From Pyrocephalus nanus (taxonomy: Eukaryota > Chordata > Aves > Passeriformes > Tyrannidae), in assembly GCA_038380795.1 (NCBI GenBank), contig CM076260.1, forward strand, positions 83,489,843-83,553,842: a stretch of 64,000 bases of DNA, read 5' to 3'. Under the pieces are notes generated by a model. That model worked only from the letters and a program-made list of their open reading frames with translations. It was not told where the DNA came from and ran no database searches. A program made the position numbers and the translations under genes. How positions within the stretch are numbered: position 1 is the stretch's first letter; each line of letters opens with the position of its first letter. Below, one piece after another: positions 61,044 to 64,000 of this stretch.

Positions 61044-64000
61044 ATGTCGGGGGGCCGGGAGCGCGTGGTGGCCCTGGTGGACATGGACTGCTTCTTCATG
61101 CAGGTCGAGCAGCGCCTCGACCCGCAGCTGCGCGGCCGCCCCTGCGCCGTAGTGCAGTACACCGAGTGGCAGGGCGGCGGGTAGGTCGGCGGGCCGGCCG
61201 CGGCGACCCCGGCTCCTTGCCCGGCGTCCCGCCGCTCCTGCACTGCCCCTCCGTGTCTCTGCAGGATCATCGCCGTGAGCTACGAGGCGCGCGCCTTCGG
61301 CGTGTCCCGCGGGATGTGGGCGTCGGAGGCGCGGGCGCTGTGCCCGGAGCTGGCGCTGGCGCGGGTGCCGCAGGCGCGGGGCAAGGCGGACCTCACCCGG
61401 TGAGAGCGGGAGCGGGGCGGCGGGGGCGGCGGGGGGCTCCTCCCGGCGTGGGGCGGCGGCTGAGCCCGTGCCCGCCGCCCGGCAGGTACCGGGATGCGAG
61501 CGCGGAGGTGATGCAGGTGCTGTCGCGGTTCGCCGCCATCGAGCGCGCCAGCATCGATGAGGCGTACCTGGACCTGACCGACAGCGCCCGGGACCGGCTG
61601 CGTGCTCTGCGCGGCGGGGCCGTGCCCGCAGCGCTGCTGCCCAGCACCTTCGTGCAGGGACTGCCGGCAGACCCCGGCCCCGAATCCGGCGGGAAGGGTA
61701 CGCACCCGGACCCGCTTTGCTTTGAGGCTGCACAGCGCAGCGAGAAATGAGCGCAGTGCCCCTTTGTGCCCTCCCGTCCCCCCTCGGTCCCCGTCCCCCC
61801 TCGGTCCCCGTCCCCCCTCGGTCCCCGTCCCCCCTCGGTCCCTATCCCCGCTGTGCCCCCCTCCGCCCCCGTGCCCCCCTCCGCCCCCGTGCCCCCCTCC
61901 GCCCCCGTGCCCCCCTCTGCCCCCGTTCCCCCTCTACTCCCTTTCTCCCTCCGCCCCTGCTGTCCCCTGTGTTCTGTCCTCTCCTGCTCCATCGGTAACC
62001 TCCCTGTGCCATCAGCAGAGGCAGGGCTGTTTTATCTCCCCCCGAAGCAAGAGGGTGGTAAATGGGGTCTGTGTTTTCCCCAGTGCATGGATTTTAAGGT
62101 GCCTGCTTCTCCTCCCTGTGGTTGGCATGCAGTTACAGAATCCGCTGGCTGCTGGCTGGGGCTGGTTGATGCTACTGGCTCAGCGAGGAACACCCATGCT
62201 ATGTCCCCTTGTGATCCCCTTTGTGTCCCTTTTCTAGAGGAGCTACGCCAACGTGGCTTGCAGGAGTGGCTGGCATCGCTGTCTTTCGATAACCCTGATT
62301 GTCCTGACCTGCAACTGACCATGGGGGCAGTGATTGTGGAAGAAATTAGAGTGGCTGTCGAAGAAGCCACTGGATTCAGGTGTTCAGCTGGCATCTCGCA
62401 CAACAAGGTAGGTGCATAACACATCAGCCTGATTTCTTATGAGTAGCAGAGTCAAAATATGCTGTAGATGCTCTCCTATACACACGAGTCTCCTATAGAA
62501 GATGAGCCAAGTGGGGAATGCAACCCAGTGTGATCATACCTTCAGGGAAATTATAGGACATCTGGAAGTGAGAGAAGTTGTTTTCCAAGAGATGTGGTCT
62601 GTCATTTACTGCCTGGATTCCTGGTGTACCCTAATGAGTGAGCTCACTAGGGAAAAAAAGGGATTTAAGTCCCCCAGAAGTGTTTTCTATAAAAAACCCC
62701 ACAAGCTTAAGGCAGGTAATCTCCACCTTGAGTTTCTGGCAGCCGTGGCTGTAGCCAGAGAATGTTTTTTACTGACACAAATTCCCACCAACTCAGAAGA
62801 AGAGCAGCACCAGTTTGGGGCTCTGAGGTGGGCTGGGTTGCTTTTCCCCTTTCTGGTCAGTCGTTCTGTACCCTGCTGGCCACACTTTAGGTACTGCTTG
62901 GCCAGCTGCTGAGAGCAGCCACAGGAGCACTTGGTGCATGACAGCAGCTGCAGAAACAAACGGACTTGATGCTGCAGCTACAGAGGGTTTCCTGTGGGGT
63001 GAAGCGCTGGGTGGTTTGCTGAGAGCACCTCTTTCATTCTGCAGAAAAGGAGCCTATCTGTATAGGTGTGACTTTAAAAATGTAGGCTCTGACAAAAAAA
63101 AAAAAAAAAAAAAAAAAAAGAAAAATAAAGGCTAAACAGATGCTTTGGAGTTTAAAGAAGATAAATTTAATCTCAAGACTGCTGCAGAAACAACTGGAGC
63201 TATTCCCAGGAATTGTACTCTGCTATCCCTGAAGAACTGTGTATCTGCAGCAGCAGCACAGTGCAGAGATTACCAGAGCCTACAGGTGGCTGTGCAGAAC
63301 TTGCCAACGTGCTTCCACAGCCAGCTCACCCCTGTAGGTACAAACTTGCAGAAGGAAACAAAACAAAGTGCTGGGGGCTCTCAGCAAACCACCCAGCATT
63401 TCACCCCGCAGGAAACCCTCTGTAGCTGCAGCATCAAAGTCCGTTTATTTCTGCAGCTGCTGTCATGCACCAAGTGCTCCTGCGGCTGCTCTCGGCAGCT
63501 GGCTGAGCATCACCCAAAGCACGGCCAGTGGGAAACACACTGGCTGACCAGAAAGGGGAAAAGCAACCCAGCCCACCTCTGTGCCCCAAGCTGGTGGTGT
63601 TCTGCCTCCAAGTTGGTAGGAATTTGTGTCAGTAAAAACCATTCTCTGGCTACAGCCACTGTTGCCAGAAACTCAGGGTGGAGATTACTTGCTTTAAGCC
63701 TATGTTCTTTCTGCAGAAAACTCTGCCAAGGGAATTTTCATCCCAGTGAGGTAACTTGTTAGATGGAGTACATCAGGAACCCAGCTGATACGTGAGACCA
63801 GTCAATTGAGCTTTTTGGAAGCATGTGGAGGATAATGGTGTGGTTTTATCAAGAACTACTCATGCCAAACTGATTTATGTGCCCTGTTAGACAGGATATG
63901 TGGCTGAATGTTCAGGGGAGACTGCAGATGTGAGGTGTTAACCTAACACACCTCATCCTGAGCTGCATAAGATGATGACACTGTAGCAAAACATGACATA
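61044..64000 (+). CDS. POLH: POLH, DNA polymerase eta (first four coding exons; gene continues past the window)
   Basis: Coding exons are 61044-61180, 61265-61399, 61486-61697 and 62238-62407, all GT-AG and in phase, encoding 218 aa. The next exon is not found before the window ends. Diagnostic blocks are VVALVDMDCFFMQVEQR with catalytic Asp13, IIAVSYEARAFGVSRGMW, RFAAIERASIDEAYLDL with Asp115/Glu116, and DLQLTMGAVIVEEIR with CSAGISHNK. The metal-binding Asp13, Asp115 and Glu116 fall at the same numbers as in human. Polymerase eta is the Y-family enzyme that bypasses UV cyclobutane dimers; its loss causes xeroderma pigmentosum variant in human. Exon 3 ends in a lineage-variable linker (LPADPGPESGGK). 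The start sits at GCGGGATGT in the CpG island shared with XPO5. Confidence 0.95.
61772..61938. repeat. C-rich minisatellite in POLH intron 3
   Basis: Two tandem families adjoin. About four copies of a 17-base unit (TCCCCGTCCCCCCTCGG) are followed by about four copies of an 18-base unit (CTCCGCCCCCGTGCCCCC). Runs of four to six C on the plus strand (G on the minus strand) recur every 7-10 bases. It starts some 75 bases after the exon 3 donor. Confidence 0.9.
62681..63030 (+). repeat. Inverted repeat, left arm (POLH intron 4)
   Basis: This arm matches the reverse complement of 63370-63720 over nearly its whole length, by eye at about 85% identity. It includes a 35-base or longer uninterrupted match around 62824-62859 (GAGGTGGGCTGGGTTGCTTT and on). 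It starts near TTTTCT at about 62683 and fades after GGTTTGCTGAGAGC at about 63026. No named repeat family was recognised. Confidence 0.93.
63094..63119 (+). repeat. Poly(A) tract, 26 A
   Basis: An uninterrupted run of 26 A followed by GAAAAATAAAG. It lies in the spacer between the arms of the inverted repeat. Confidence 0.9.
63370..63720 (-). repeat. Inverted repeat, right arm (POLH intron 4)
   Basis: The reverse complement partner of 62681-63030. Both arms share GGGTTTCCTG(T/C)GGGGTGAA, GGAGCACTTGGTGCATGACA, CTTTTCCCCTTTCTGGTCAG and GTGGCTGTAGCCAGAGAATG when read in the left-arm direction. The spacer of about 340 bases is not itself symmetric. Confidence 0.93.

Noticed and set aside
62408..64000. 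Search for POLH coding exon 5
   Set aside because: The expected block after SHNK (LAKLACGLNKP-like) was not found in any frame before the window ends, so the exon probably lies beyond 64000.

Overview
This window is nuclear DNA from a bird, or at least a sauropsid. Its genes are split by GT-AG introns, the promoters are CpG-rich, the genes are compactly packed, and two CR1 LINE 3' ends carry the terminal ATTCTATG-type repeat typical of avian CR1. The species cannot be fixed from the sequence. All six genes were recognised by matching translated exons to remembered vertebrate orthologues; no search was run.

Layout, left to right: TJAP1 (+, C-terminal 523 codons, then a long 3' UTR to about 8.33 kb); LRRC73 (-, complete, 6 coding exons, 9999-15732); a 4 kb intergenic stretch; YIPF3 (-, complete, 9 coding exons, 20662-25495); POLR1C (+, complete, 9 exons, 25601-29431); an interval with XPO5 3' UTR sequence and a CR1; XPO5 (-, complete, 32 coding exons, 32485-60785, reconstructed at 1199 aa); POLH (+, first four coding exons from 61044, continuing beyond the window). 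Order and strands match the human 6p21.1 block TJAP1-LRRC73-YIPF3-POLR1C-XPO5-POLH as I know it. TJAP1/LRRC73 and POLR1C/XPO5 converge tail to tail. YIPF3/POLR1C (105 bp between start codons) and XPO5/POLH (258 bp) diverge from shared CpG-rich promoters.

The genes share no pathway: tight-junction/Golgi adaptor, leucine-rich repeat protein, Golgi membrane protein, Pol I/III subunit, pre-miRNA exporter and translesion polymerase. They form a housekeeping cluster tied together by shared promoters.

The most unusual non-genic structure is a long inverted repeat (two arms of about 350 bp, about 340 bp spacer holding an A26 tract) in POLH intron 4. Others are a pair of similar ~92 bp direct repeats on either side of the YIPF3/POLR1C promoter, an LTR-like block in POLR1C intron 7, GC-rich minisatellites near the LRRC73 3' end and in POLH intron 3, and a bird-specific-looking C-terminal exon of LRRC73. 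I found no clear evidence of a wholly new biological system.
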